This document shows positions 26,206-35,800 of a DNA stretch of 64,000 nucleotides, piece after piece. The translations under genes and the position numbers were made by a program. The DNA is from CAMLIZ01 sp036231905 (lineage in GTDB: Bacteria > Pseudomonadota > Gammaproteobacteria > Burkholderiales > Burkholderiaceae_C), in the NCBI RefSeq assembly GCF_036231905.1, contig NZ_JAZARE010000004.1, forward strand, positions 248,001 through 312,000. The letters are read 5' to 3'. The stretch's first letter is position 1; each line of letters begins with the position of its first letter. A model generated the notes under the pieces. The model was not told where the DNA came from, ran no database searches, and saw only the letters and a program-made list of their open reading frames with translations.

Positions 26206-26721
26206 TCAGGCGTCCACCAAGCCCATCTCGGGGCTGAGCATCATCTTCTCGATGTCCATCAGGATCAGCATGCGCTCGAGCTCGCCGGTCTTGATCGTGC
26301 CCAGCCCCAGGATGTGATTGGAATCGATGCTGCCGTTGAACTCCGGCGCCGGCTTGACCTGATCGGCGCCCAGCTCCAGCACGTCGCTCACCGAGTCCAC
26401 CACGATGCCCATGGTGCGGCCGGCGATGTTCATCACGATCACCACGGTGAAGCTGTTGTATTGCGCGTCCGCCAGGTTGAAGCGCAGCCGCATGTCCACG
26501 ATCGGCACGATGGTGCCGCGCAGGTTCACCACACCCTTGACGAAGTGCGGCGCGTTGGCAATGCGGGTGGGCGGCTCGTAGCCGCGGATCTCCTGCACAC
26601 GCAGGATGTCGATGCCGTATTCCTCGGCACCCAGCTTGAAGGACAACACCTCGCGCGGCACGCCCTGCATGGCGGCAGCCTGGCTGACGGCACGGGTTTC
26701 GCTGGTGGTGCTGGCACTCAT
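26206..26721 (-). CDS. cheW: Chemotaxis coupling protein CheW
   Basis: This 171-residue SH3-like adaptor links chemoreceptors to CheA. Recognisable CheW segments are LSFKLGAEEYGIDILRVQEI, VKGVVNLRGTIVPIVDMR and GIVVDSVSDVLEL. The ATG at 26721 follows AAAGGAA. No receptor, cheA or other chemotaxis gene is nearby, so this is a solitary copy facing lolA. Confidence 0.95.
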   Translation of the reverse strand: MSASTTSETRAVSQAAAMQGVPREVLSFKLGAEEYGIDILRVQEIRGYEPPTRIANAPHFVKGVVNLRGTIVPIVDMRLRFNLADAQYNSFTVVIVMNIAGRTMGIVVDSVSDVLELGADQVKPAPEFNGSIDSNHILGLGTIKTGELERMLILMDIEKMMLSPEMGLVDA

Positions 26722-26859
26722 GGTCGGGATTCCTTTGGACACGGATGAAGACGGACTCCCCAGTGTCACGCGCCCGCCCGTGGACGAAAGCGGCGAATAG
26801 CGGCCTCAGGCAGGCGCAATTCCAGCGCCGCCGGGCGCGCGCTGCACAATGCAAGAGCC

Positions 26860-28206
26860 ATGTCCCAGGATGCCCTGTTCGATGACGATCCGCAGCCGGC
26901 CCGGCCGGCGGCCGCAGCCCCGGTGACGGCCACGCAGGCCCCGCTGGCCGAGCGGCTGCGCCCGCGCACCCTGGACGAGGTGATCGGCCAGCAGCACCTG
27001 CTGGGCCCCGGCAAGCCCCTGCGTGTGGCGTTCCAGACAGGCCGCCTGCATTCAATGATCCTCTGGGGCCCGCCCGGCGTGGGCAAGACCACGCTGGCGC
27101 GCTTGATGGCCGGCGCCTTCGACGCCCAGTTCATCGTGCTGTCGGCCGTGCTCTCGGGTGTGAAGGACATCCGCGAGGCGGTCGAACGGGCACAGGTGGC
27201 GCGCTCGGGCGGGCGCTATACCGTGGTGTTCGTGGACGAGGTGCACCGCTTCAACAAGTCGCAGCAGGACGCCTTCCTGCCGCATGTGGAATCGGGCCTG
27301 TTCACCTTCATCGGCGCCACCACCGAGAACCCGTCCTTCGAGGTGAACTCCGCACTGCTGTCGCGGGCCACCGTGCATGTGCTGAAGGCGCTGGACAACG
27401 ACGACATGGTGGCGTTGGTGGAGCGTGCCCGGCAGGCGCTGGCCGCGCCGCCGCTCACCGATGCGGCGCGCCAGCGGTTGATCGGTTATGCCGACGGCGA
27501 CGCTCGCCGGCTGCTCAACGCCTATGAAAACCTGGTGGCGCTGGCGGGCCCGGTGGCGGAGCTGGACGAGGGCGCCTTGGAGCGGGCGCTGGGCGAGCAG
27601 CTGCGCCGCTACGACAAGGGCGGCGAGCAGTTCTACGACACGATCTCCGCGCTGCACAAGGCGGTGCGCGGCTCCGACCCGGATGCCGCGCTGTACTGGC
27701 TGGTGCGCATGCTCGACGGCGGGGTCGATCCTCGCTACATCGCGCGCCGCGTGGTGCGCATGGCCAGCGAGGACATCGGCCTGGCCGACCCGCGCGCCCT
27801 GCGGGTGACTCTGGACGCTTCGGAGGTGTACGAGCGCCTCGGCTCGCCGGAGGGCGAGCTGGCCCTCGCTGAAGCCGTGGTGTACCTGGCGATGGCGCCC
27901 AAGTCGAACGCGGTCTACCAGGCCTTCAACGCCGCCAAGGCTTTCGTCAAGCAGGACGGCACCCGTCCGGTGCCGCTGCACCTTCGCAATGCGCCCACCA
28001 AGCTGATGAAGCAGCTGGACTACGGCCGCGGTTATCGATACGCGCATGACGAGCCGGATGGTTTTGCCGCGGGCGAGCGCTACCTGCCGGAGGGCCTGGA
28101 AACGCTGCGTTTCTACGAGCCGGTACCCCGTGGCGTGGAGGCCCGTATCGGGGAGCGGCTGGAGGAAATGCGCCGGCTGAATGCGGAGTCGAAGAACCCA
28201 CGCTGA
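26860..28206 (+). CDS. rarA: Replication-associated recombination protein RarA (MgsA)
   Basis: This 448-residue AAA+ ATPase acts at stalled replication forks with SSB. Walker A is GPPGVGKTT (70-78), Walker B is VFVDEVHRFNKSQQDAF, sensor 1 is GATTENPSFEVN, and the C-terminal tetramer region runs from about residue 270 (YDKGGEQFYDTISALHKAVR). The N-terminal SSB-facing tail is short. The region just upstream has CACAAT as a possible -10. Confidence 0.95.
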   Translation: MSQDALFDDDPQPARPAAAAPVTATQAPLAERLRPRTLDEVIGQQHLLGPGKPLRVAFQTGRLHSMILWGPPGVGKTTLARLMAGAFDAQFIVLSAVLSGVKDIREAVERAQVARSGGRYTVVFVDEVHRFNKSQQDAFLPHVESGLFTFIGATTENPSFEVNSALLSRATVHVLKALDNDDMVALVERARQALAAPPLTDAARQRLIGYADGDARRLLNAYENLVALAGPVAELDEGALERALGEQLRRYDKGGEQFYDTISALHKAVRGSDPDAALYWLVRMLDGGVDPRYIARRVVRMASEDIGLADPRALRVTLDASEVYERLGSPEGELALAEAVVYLAMAPKSNAVYQAFNAAKAFVKQDGTRPVPLHLRNAPTKLMKQLDYGRGYRYAHDEPDGFAAGERYLPEGLETLRFYEPVPRGVEARIGERLEEMRRLNAESKNPR

Positions 28207-28279
28207 ACGCGCGCGGGTTTGGTGAATTCGTCGCCGTCGCGGCGGGTAAGTCCGGGAGTTTGCAGGGAAACCCCCCACC

Positions 28280-28285
28280 TACAAT
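28280..28285 (+). promoter_or_regulatory. -10 box of the liv operon
   Basis: TACAAT lies 96 bases before the livH start in the 175-base gap after rarA. The -35 region (GAGTTT or AGTTTG at 17-18 bases) is weak, so activation may be needed. Confidence 0.45.
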
Positions 28286-28381
28286 CCCGCCCAGCCTGCA
28301 CCGGGCCTTGGAGCCGTGCGACAGGCGAAGCCCGGCCCACCTCTTGCGTGCGCTGCGGCGGACAACCAGGAGACCTCCTCG

Positions 28382-29305
28382 ATGGATACCTTAGTACAGC
28401 AGATCATCAATGGTCTGGTGCTCGGCAGTGTGTACGCGCTGGTGGCACTGGGCTACACCATGGTCTACGGCATCATCAACCTGATCAACTTCGCACACGG
28501 CGAGGTGCTGATGGTGGGCGCGCTGGTCTCCTACAGCGTCGTCACCGTGCTCAAGGACTCGGGCCTGCCCGGCTGGTTGATCTTGCTGATCTCGCTGATC
28601 GTCGCCATGGTCGTGTGCGCGGTGCTCAACTTCACCATCGAGAAGATCGCCTACCGGCCGCTGCGCAATGCGCCCCGCCTGGCTCCGCTGATCACTGCCA
28701 TGGGGATGAGCCTGCTGCTGCAGACCCTGGCGATGATCATCTGGAAGCCGAACTACAAGCCCTATCCGATCCTGCTGCCCAGCGAGCCGTTCTTCATCGG
28801 CGGGGCGGTGATCAACACCACCCAGATCCTCATCCTGGTGGTCACCGGCGTCACACTGGCCGGCCTGATGTACTTGGTGAACCACACCCGGCTGGGTCGT
28901 GCGATGCGCGCCACCGCGGAGAACCCGCGCGTGGCCGGCCTGATGGGCGTGAAGCCTGACATGGTGATCTCCGCCACCTTCATCATCGGTGCCTGCCTGG
29001 CCGCGCTGGCCGGCGTGATGTACGCCGCCAACTATGGCTCCGTGCAGCACACCATGGGCTTCCTGCCCGGCCTGAAGGCCTTCACCGCCGCGGTGTTCGG
29101 CGGCATCGGCAATCTCGCCGGGGCCATGGTCGGCGGGGTGGCGCTGGGTGTCATCGAGTCCCTGGGGGCCGGCTACATCGGCATGCTGACCGGCGGCGTG
29201 CTGGGCAGCCACTACCAGGACATCTTCGCGTTCATCGTGCTGATCCTCGTGCTCACCTTGCGGCCGCAGGGCCTGCTGGGCGAACGCGTGGCCGACCGCG
29301 CCTGA
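28382..29305 (+). CDS. livH: Branched-chain amino-acid ABC transporter permease LivH
   Basis: This 307-residue inner-membrane permease has about eight hydrophobic segments and the family start QQIINGLVLGSVYALVALGY and motif NFAHGEVLMVGA. The ATG at 28382 follows AGGAGACCTCCTCG. It is the first gene of a livHMGF-K operon that imports leucine, isoleucine and valine or related substrates. Confidence 0.95.
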   Translation: MDTLVQQIINGLVLGSVYALVALGYTMVYGIINLINFAHGEVLMVGALVSYSVVTVLKDSGLPGWLILLISLIVAMVVCAVLNFTIEKIAYRPLRNAPRLAPLITAMGMSLLLQTLAMIIWKPNYKPYPILLPSEPFFIGGAVINTTQILILVVTGVTLAGLMYLVNHTRLGRAMRATAENPRVAGLMGVKPDMVISATFIIGACLAALAGVMYAANYGSVQHTMGFLPGLKAFTAAVFGGIGNLAGAMVGGVALGVIESLGAGYIGMLTGGVLGSHYQDIFAFIVLILVLTLRPQGLLGERVADRA

Positions 29306-29318
29306 AGGAACCTTCGCC

Positions 29319-30407
29319 ATGAAGAACAAGTACGTCGTCTTCCTCATCTCGGCGGTTGCGCTGCTGATCCTGCCGCTGGTCTTCCAGCAGGCGGGCAACT
29401 TCTGGGTCCGCATCCTGGACTTCGCGCTGCTGTACGTGCTGCTGGCCCTGGGCCTGAACATCGTGGTGGGCTATGCCGGCCTGCTGGACCTGGGCTATGT
29501 CGCTTTCTATGCGGTGGGCGCCTATTGCCTTGGCCTGCTGGCGTCGCCCCAGCTGACTGAAAGCTTCGCGGCCATCCGCAGCAGCTTTCCGCAGGGCATC
29601 CACCTCTGGGTGTGGGTGGTCATCCCGATCGCCGCGGCGCTGGCCGGCCTGGCCGGCGTGCTGCTGGGCGCGCCCACGCTGAAGCTGCGCGGCGACTACC
29701 TGGCGATCGTGACGCTGGGCTTCGGCGAGATCATCCGCGTGTTCATCAACAACCTGGACTCGCCGATCAACATCACCAACGGCCCCAAGGGCATCGGCCA
29801 GATCGACTCGTTTCATCTGTTCGGCTTCAACTTCGGCAAGACGCACGAGTTCTTCGGCATCGACTTCAACTCGGTGACGATGTACTACTACCTGTTCCTC
29901 GCCTTGGTGGTGTTCAGCGTGATGATCTGCTACCGGCTGGAGCGCTCGCGCATCGGCCGCGCCTGGATGGCCATCCGCGAGGACGAGATCGCCGCCAAGG
30001 CGATGGGCATCAACACCCGCAACATGAAGCTGCTGGCCTTCGGCATGGGCGCCACATTCGGCGGCGTGTCGGGCGTGTTGTTCGCCACCTTCCAGGGCTT
30101 CATCTCGCCGGAATCGTTCAGCCTGCAGGAGTCGATCATGATCGTCGCCATGGTGGTGCTGGGCGGCATCGGCCACATCCCGGGCGTGATCCTGGGCGCG
30201 CTGCTGCTGTCCGCGCTGCCGGAGGTGCTGCGCTGGGTGTCCGGGCAGTTCGACCTGCAGATGATCACCGGCGGCCGGCTGGACGCCGCCATCCTGCGCC
30301 AGCTGCTGATCGCGGTGGCGATGATCGCCATCATGCTGATCCGCCCGCGCGGCCTGTGGCCCTCGCCGGAGCATGGCAAGGCCGCCCCCACGCCGGCCAG
30401 CAAGTGA
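29319..30407 (+). CDS. livM: Branched-chain amino-acid ABC transporter permease LivM
   Basis: This 362-residue second permease has about nine hydrophobic segments with GLNIVVGYAGLLDLGYVAFY, the LivM hallmark, and the coupling loop region RAWMAIREDEIAAKAMGI. It begins 13 bases after livH and ends 13 bases before livG. Confidence 0.95.
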   Translation: MKNKYVVFLISAVALLILPLVFQQAGNFWVRILDFALLYVLLALGLNIVVGYAGLLDLGYVAFYAVGAYCLGLLASPQLTESFAAIRSSFPQGIHLWVWVVIPIAAALAGLAGVLLGAPTLKLRGDYLAIVTLGFGEIIRVFINNLDSPINITNGPKGIGQIDSFHLFGFNFGKTHEFFGIDFNSVTMYYYLFLALVVFSVMICYRLERSRIGRAWMAIREDEIAAKAMGINTRNMKLLAFGMGATFGGVSGVLFATFQGFISPESFSLQESIMIVAMVVLGGIGHIPGVILGALLLSALPEVLRWVSGQFDLQMITGGRLDAAILRQLLIAVAMIAIMLIRPRGLWPSPEHGKAAPTPASK

Positions 30408-30420
30408 GGAGCAGCACAAC

Positions 30421-31197
30421 ATGAGCGAATCGGTTCTCAAGGTCAGCGGCGTCTCCAAGCGCTTCGGCGGCCTGCAAGCCCTGTCGGACGTGGGCATCAC
30501 GATCGAGAAGGGCCAGGTCTACGGCCTGATCGGGCCCAACGGTGCTGGCAAGACCACCTTCTTCAACGTGATCACCGGGCTGTACACACCCGACTCCGGC
30601 ACCTTCGAACTCGGCGGTGCGCCCTACAAGCCCAGCGCCGTGCACGAGGTGGCCAAGGCCGGCATCGCGCGCACCTTCCAGAACATCCGGCTGTTCGCCG
30701 AGATGACCGCGCTGGAGAACGTGATGGTCGGGCGCCATGTCCGCACCGGCTCCGGCCTGCTGGGCGCGATGTTCCGCACGGGCAAGTTCAAGAGCGAAGA
30801 GGCCGCGATCGCCTCGCGCGCCCAGGAGCTGCTGGACTATGTGGGCATCGGCCGCTACACCGAATACAAGGCGCGCACGCTGAGCTACGGCGACCAGCGC
30901 CGGCTGGAGATCGCCCGCGCGCTGGCCACCGACCCCAAGCTGATCGCGCTGGACGAGCCGGCCGCCGGCATGAACGCCACCGAGAAGGTGGTGCTGCGCG
31001 AGCTGATCGACCGCATCCGCAAGGATGGCCGCACCATCCTGCTGATCGAACACGACGTGAAACTGGTGATGGGCCTGTGCGACCGGGTGACGGTGCTCGA
31101 CTACGGCAAGCAGATCGCCGAAGGCACGCCTTACGACGTGCAACGCAACGAGAAGGTGATCGAGGCCTACCTAGGCGCCGGCCACACCGCACATTGA
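30421..31197 (+). CDS. livG: Branched-chain amino-acid ABC transporter ATPase LivG
   Basis: This 258-residue ATPase has Walker A GPNGAGKTT, the LivG-type switch FQNIRLFAEMTALENVMVGRH, the signature LSYGDQRRLEIARAL, Walker B LIALDEPAAGMN and the switch histidine in LIEHD. The ATG at 30421 follows TGAGGAGC. An upstream in-frame ATG in livM is not used. Confidence 0.95.
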   Translation: MSESVLKVSGVSKRFGGLQALSDVGITIEKGQVYGLIGPNGAGKTTFFNVITGLYTPDSGTFELGGAPYKPSAVHEVAKAGIARTFQNIRLFAEMTALENVMVGRHVRTGSGLLGAMFRTGKFKSEEAAIASRAQELLDYVGIGRYTEYKARTLSYGDQRRLEIARALATDPKLIALDEPAAGMNATEKVVLRELIDRIRKDGRTILLIEHDVKLVMGLCDRVTVLDYGKQIAEGTPYDVQRNEKVIEAYLGAGHTAH

Positions 31198-31227
31198 ATC
31201 ACCCCGGTCCAGCAGGAGCGACATCGA

Positions 31228-31950
<723 letters not shown>

Positions 31951-31997
31951 ACGGCTTCTCCTCGGCGCGCCGCTTGCGGCCGAACGTGGGCTCCCCC

Positions 31998-32053
31998 GCG
32001 CCCCCTCCAAGAGGGCGCTCCAGCATGACATGGGAGCCGGCTTGCCAGCCGGC
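31998..32053. repeat. Two hairpins between livF and the Liv-type binding protein
   Basis: The 263-base livF-to-binding-protein gap contains a GCGCCCCCTC-CAA-GAGGGCGC hairpin (31998-32018) and a perfect GCCGGCT-TGCC-AGCCGGC hairpin (32036-32053). Neither has a T-run. The first resembles the C5/G5 hairpins near 26150 and 37810. They may partly stop transcription between the transporter and its binding protein. Confidence 0.45.
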
Positions 32054-32213
32054 GCCACTTCGCGGGCTGAGCACTATTGCCACCGTGGGATCACGGCTGC
32101 TGTCCGGACCGAACATTCGTCACACCAGCAGGGGTCTTCCCTAGGCATCTCTTCAAGCAGGCTGTAAGCCAATGGCGCCTACGCTGCCTGCTCGCAGCAA
32201 GAGGAGACGTTCC

Positions 32214-33431
32214 ATGAAGCCTTCCGTCCCGTTCCTGGCCCTGGCTTCGGCCTTCGTGCTCGCCACAGGCACTGCCCAGGCGCAGGCCCCGGTGGGGTCT
32301 GGCAAGCCGCTGCGGGTGGGGTTTGTCTGCCCGTTCACCGGCGGGTCGGCCGACTTCGGCAACAGCGCCCGCCTGGGCGCGGAGCTCGCCGTCAAGGAAA
32401 TCAACGAGGTGGGCGGTTATGTCGGCCGCAAGCTCGAACTGGTGGCACGCGACGACAAGGCCAACCCGGACGCCGGGCGGGCCATCGCGGAAGAGCTGGT
32501 GCTCAAGGAGAAGGTGGACTTCACGGTTGGCTACTGCAACACCGGGGTGGCGATGAAGTCGCTGGACGTGTTCCAGGACCACAAGCACCTGCTGATGGTG
32601 CCGGTGTCCACCGGCTCGGCGGTGACCGCCAAATACCCGGCGGCTGACAGCTTCATCTTCCGCATGTCACCCCGCGACACGCTGCAGGCGGCCTTCCTCG
32701 TCAACGAGATCGTGGACAAGCGCGGGCTGCACAAGGTGGCGGTCTTTGCCGACAAGACCGGCTACGGCCAGGGCGGCCTGAAGGACGTGGAGAAGTTCCT
32801 CGCCGACAAGGGCCTGAAGCCGGTGTACGTGGCCAGCTTCGAGCTCGGCGTCAAGAGCCTGGTGGATGAAGCGAAGGCCGCGAAGGCGGCTGGGGCCGAT
32901 GCGATCGTCGGCTACACCGTGGGCCCCGAGCAGGCGGTGCTGGCCAAGGCGCGGGCGGAGGCTGGATTCACCGGGCCGCTGTTCGGGCCCTGGCCCCTGT
33001 CCTTCCGCACCGTGTGGGACCAGTCCGGCGGTGCGGCCGAGGGGTCCATGGTGGTCCAGTCCATCATCCAGGACCTGTCCAACGAACGCCGCTCATCGTT
33101 CATTGCTCGCCTGAAGCGCCATGCCGGCGACCAGCGCATCGGCTCGCTGATGGCCGCGGCGCAGAGCTACGACGCGGTGCACCTGATGCTGCGCGCGGTG
33201 TTCCAGACCCACGGCGACACCTCCGGCACGGCCTTGAAGGCGGCGCTGGAGAACTTCGAGAAGCCGTACGCGGGCGTGGTGACCACGCACGACCGGCCCT
33301 TCTCCATCAGCGACCATGACGCGTTCTCGATGAACATGATCTGGCTGGGCGTGTGGCGCAAGGGCGAGGTGCAGTTCTACTACCCGGAAGACGCCAAGCG
33401 GGCCAGCGTGATCCGGCGCAAGACGTCCTGA
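32214..33431 (+). CDS. Branched-chain amino-acid-type ABC transporter substrate-binding protein
   Basis: This 405-residue periplasmic protein is a type I LivJ/LivK-like binding protein. A signal peptide (residues 1-22, ending AQA) is followed by LRVGFVCPFTGGSADFGNSA, the ligand entry region of the family, and a hinge with FRMSPRDTLQAAFLVNEIV. The start at 32214 follows GAGGAGACG and gives a normal signal peptide; an earlier in-frame ATG adds an unusual basic head. It probably serves LivHMGF, though true substrate may be an amide or an amino acid. Confidence 0.9.
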   Translation: MKPSVPFLALASAFVLATGTAQAQAPVGSGKPLRVGFVCPFTGGSADFGNSARLGAELAVKEINEVGGYVGRKLELVARDDKANPDAGRAIAEELVLKEKVDFTVGYCNTGVAMKSLDVFQDHKHLLMVPVSTGSAVTAKYPAADSFIFRMSPRDTLQAAFLVNEIVDKRGLHKVAVFADKTGYGQGGLKDVEKFLADKGLKPVYVASFELGVKSLVDEAKAAKAAGADAIVGYTVGPEQAVLAKARAEAGFTGPLFGPWPLSFRTVWDQSGGAAEGSMVVQSIIQDLSNERRSSFIARLKRHAGDQRIGSLMAAAQSYDAVHLMLRAVFQTHGDTSGTALKAALENFEKPYAGVVTTHDRPFSISDHDAFSMNMIWLGVWRKGEVQFYYPEDAKRASVIRRKTS

Positions 33432-33437
33432 GCCGGA

Positions 33438-34430
33438 TCAGTCGACCTTCGCCCCCGAGCGCTTCACCACCTGCTCGTACTTGGCCAGTTCGGCCTTCAC
33501 GAACTGGCCGAACTGCTCCGGCGTGGTGGGCGAGGGTTCGGCGAGCAGCGCCGCCATGCGGGCCCTCACGTCGGGCGCGTTGAGTGCGTCCACGAAGGCC
33601 TTGTTCAGGCGCTGGGTGACGTCTGCCGGCAGCCTGGCCGGGCCGAACAGCCCGAACCAGGTGTTCACGTCGAAGCGCGCCAGCCCGAGCGACGCGCCGG
33701 CTTCGGCGATCGTGGGCAGATCCGGCATCGGGCTGGAGCGGCGCGTGGTCGTGACCGCGACCGCCTTCAGCTTGCCGGCCCTGATGTTGGCGGAGGCGGC
33801 CGCCAGGTTGTCGAAGTTCAGGTCCACCTGGCCGGACAGCAAGGCCAGCTGCGCCGGGTTGGCGCCGGCGTACGGGATATGCACCATGAAGACGCCGGCC
33901 TGCGTCTTGAACATCTCGCCCGCCAGGTGGCCCGCGCTGCCATTGCCACCGGAGCCGTAGTTCAGCTGGCCGGGGTGCGCCTTGGCATAGGCCACCAGGT
34001 CGGCGAGGGAGCGGACACCGAGGCGCTGCGCCGTCTCGGTGTTCATCACCAGCACGTTGGGCACCTCCGCCACGCGGGTGATGGGCGTGAAGTCGCGCAC
34101 CGGGTCGTACGGCAGCTTGCTGTACAGCCAGGGGTTGATCGCGTGGGTGGCCACGGCGCCCATCACGATGGTCAAGCCGTCGGGCGGCGCCTTGGCCACC
34201 AGGTCGGCGCCCAGGTTGCCACCCGCGCCCGGCTTGTTGTCCACGACCACGGTGCCCAGCGTGTCCTTCACCTTGTCGGCGAGCAGGCGCGCCACCGCGT
34301 CCAGTGGCCCACCGGGCGGGTAGGGCACCACCAGCCGGATCGGCCGGCCGCCCGGTTGGGCGAAGGAGACGCTGGCGTTCAGCGCCGTGAGCGCGACGAA
34401 GGGCAGGGCGAGCAAGGGGCGGCGTTTCAT
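33438..34430 (-). CDS. Bug-family tripartite tricarboxylate transporter binding protein
   Basis: This 330-residue periplasmic protein has a signal peptide (1-24) and the Bug-family sequences RPIRLVVPYPPGGPLDAVAR and VVDNKPGAGGNLGADLVA. Bug proteins capture small carboxylates and are extremely numerous in Burkholderiales. TctA/TctB membrane partners are absent here, so this is an orphan binding protein. It converges on the Liv-type binding protein with six bases between. Confidence 0.95.
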   Translation of the reverse strand: MKRRPLLALPFVALTALNASVSFAQPGGRPIRLVVPYPPGGPLDAVARLLADKVKDTLGTVVVDNKPGAGGNLGADLVAKAPPDGLTIVMGAVATHAINPWLYSKLPYDPVRDFTPITRVAEVPNVLVMNTETAQRLGVRSLADLVAYAKAHPGQLNYGSGGNGSAGHLAGEMFKTQAGVFMVHIPYAGANPAQLALLSGQVDLNFDNLAAASANIRAGKLKAVAVTTTRRSSPMPDLPTIAEAGASLGLARFDVNTWFGLFGPARLPADVTQRLNKAFVDALNAPDVRARMAALLAEPSPTTPEQFGQFVKAELAKYEQVVKRSGAKVD

Positions 34431-34460
34431 GCCACCCAGCCTACCTCAGCCCATTCGTCC

Positions 34461-35576
34461 TCAGGCAGCCCGCAGCTTGGAGCGCGCCCAGGCGTCGGAG
34501 GCGCGGGCGGGCGTCTGGCCACTGGCGGTGGCCCGGTCCAGCAACTCCAGCACACGTTCGCGGATGCGGCTCACTTCAGTCATCACGGCCTTTTCCTCGC
34601 CTTCGCCGCGGTACTCCCGCGCCACGCTGACGATGCCGCCGGCGTTCACCAGGTAGTCGGGCAGATAGAGGATGCCGCGTGCGTGCAGCGCGTCGCCATC
34701 GGCCGGCGTGGCGAGCTGGTTGTTGGCCGCGCCGGCCACGATGCGGCTGCGCAGCGTGGGGATGCTGGCGCTGTTGAGCACCGCGCCCAGCGCACAGGGT
34801 GCCAGCACGTCCACCTCGGCCGAGAGAATCTGCTCCACCGGCAGCACCTCGGCGCCGAAGCGCGCCCGCGCCTCGTCCACCCGCACCGGGTTCACGTCGG
34901 CCACCACCAGGGTTGCGCCCGCGTCGTGCAGGAACTGCGCGAGGTGCATGCCCACCGCGCCCAGGCCCTGGATGGCCACACGCACACCGTCCAGCGAGTT
35001 GCGCTGCAGATGGCGCATCACGCCGGCCTCGATGGCCACGAACACGCCCCAGGCGGTCTTGGGCGAGGGGTCGCCGCCGAAGGCACCGTCGCGCGGAATG
35101 CCGCTCACGAAGCCGGTGTGCTGCTGCACCTGCCGCATGTCGGCGGTGGTGGTGCCCACGTCTTCGGCAGTGATGTAGGCGCCGCCCAGCGATTGCACCG
35201 CGCGGCCGAAGGCGGCGAACAGGGCTTCGCGCTCGGCGGCGTCATTGCGCCAGCCGGCCGGCTTGAGGATCACCGCCTTGCCACCGCCGAAGGGCAGGTC
35301 GGCCATCGCGTTCTTCAGGCTCATGCCCTGGGCCAGGCGCAGCGCATCCGTCAGCGCGGAGGCTTCATCCGCGTAGTTCCAGAAGCGGCAGCCGCCAAAG
35401 GCCGGGCCGCGGGCCGTGCTGTGCACGGCGAGGATGGCCTTCAGCCCGCTGGCGGGGTCCGCCACGAGCAACACACGTTCATGCGGTGGCTCGTCGGGCA
35501 GGCCGAACAGGGAGGTGAGGGCGGGGGCGGTGGCGGCGGCCGGAATGGCGCGCGCAAGATCGATGATCGCGTTCAT
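34461..35576 (-). CDS. ldh: Leucine (Glu/Leu/Phe/Val) dehydrogenase
   Basis: This 371-residue NAD-dependent dehydrogenase deaminates branched-chain amino acids to keto acids. The substrate-binding lysine lies in FGGCRFW...GMSLKNAMADLPFGGGKAVI, and the NAD motif is IQGLGAVGMHLAQFL. Catalytic Asp region is EDVGTTTADM. It follows the Bug gene in the same direction and lies beside the liv transporter, which supports a role in leucine/valine use. Its upstream gap holds two GC-rich hairpins. Confidence 0.93.
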   Translation of the reverse strand: MNAIIDLARAIPAAATAPALTSLFGLPDEPPHERVLLVADPASGLKAILAVHSTARGPAFGGCRFWNYADEASALTDALRLAQGMSLKNAMADLPFGGGKAVILKPAGWRNDAAEREALFAAFGRAVQSLGGAYITAEDVGTTTADMRQVQQHTGFVSGIPRDGAFGGDPSPKTAWGVFVAIEAGVMRHLQRNSLDGVRVAIQGLGAVGMHLAQFLHDAGATLVVADVNPVRVDEARARFGAEVLPVEQILSAEVDVLAPCALGAVLNSASIPTLRSRIVAGAANNQLATPADGDALHARGILYLPDYLVNAGGIVSVAREYRGEGEEKAVMTEVSRIRERVLELLDRATASGQTPARASDAWARSKLRAA

Positions 35577-35607
35577 GGCGAAGACGGCACTCGTGATGCG
35601 TGAGGAA

Positions 35608-35654
35608 CGTCCGGCAGGGCGCCGGACGGCGTTGCCGCGGCTTGTGGCCGCGGC
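35608..35654. promoter_or_regulatory. Two tandem hairpins in the leader of leucine dehydrogenase
   Basis: CGTCCGGC-AGGGC-GCCGGACG (35608-35628, perfect 8-base stem) and GCCGCGG...CCGCGGC (about 35634-35654) stand within 80 bases of the minus-strand start codon at 35576. The rest of the 224-base gap to 35801 shows no gene. They could affect transcript stability or be remnants of a repeat. Confidence 0.35.
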
Positions 35655-35800
35655 GGCGCGAGCTTAACGCAGCGGTGTTCGCAACAGGAAATGCCGTCTG
35701 TGCATCGGGTGATGCTCACGCGCCGTGTGTGTGTCTGCGGCCGGCGCGTTGCGCCTTCACGTCACTGGCGCGACATGAGCCTGCTACGCAAGCACGCCGC

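Noticed and set aside
32036..32053. Intrinsic terminator after livF
   Set aside because: The hairpin is perfect but no T-run follows, so it is reported only as a hairpin.
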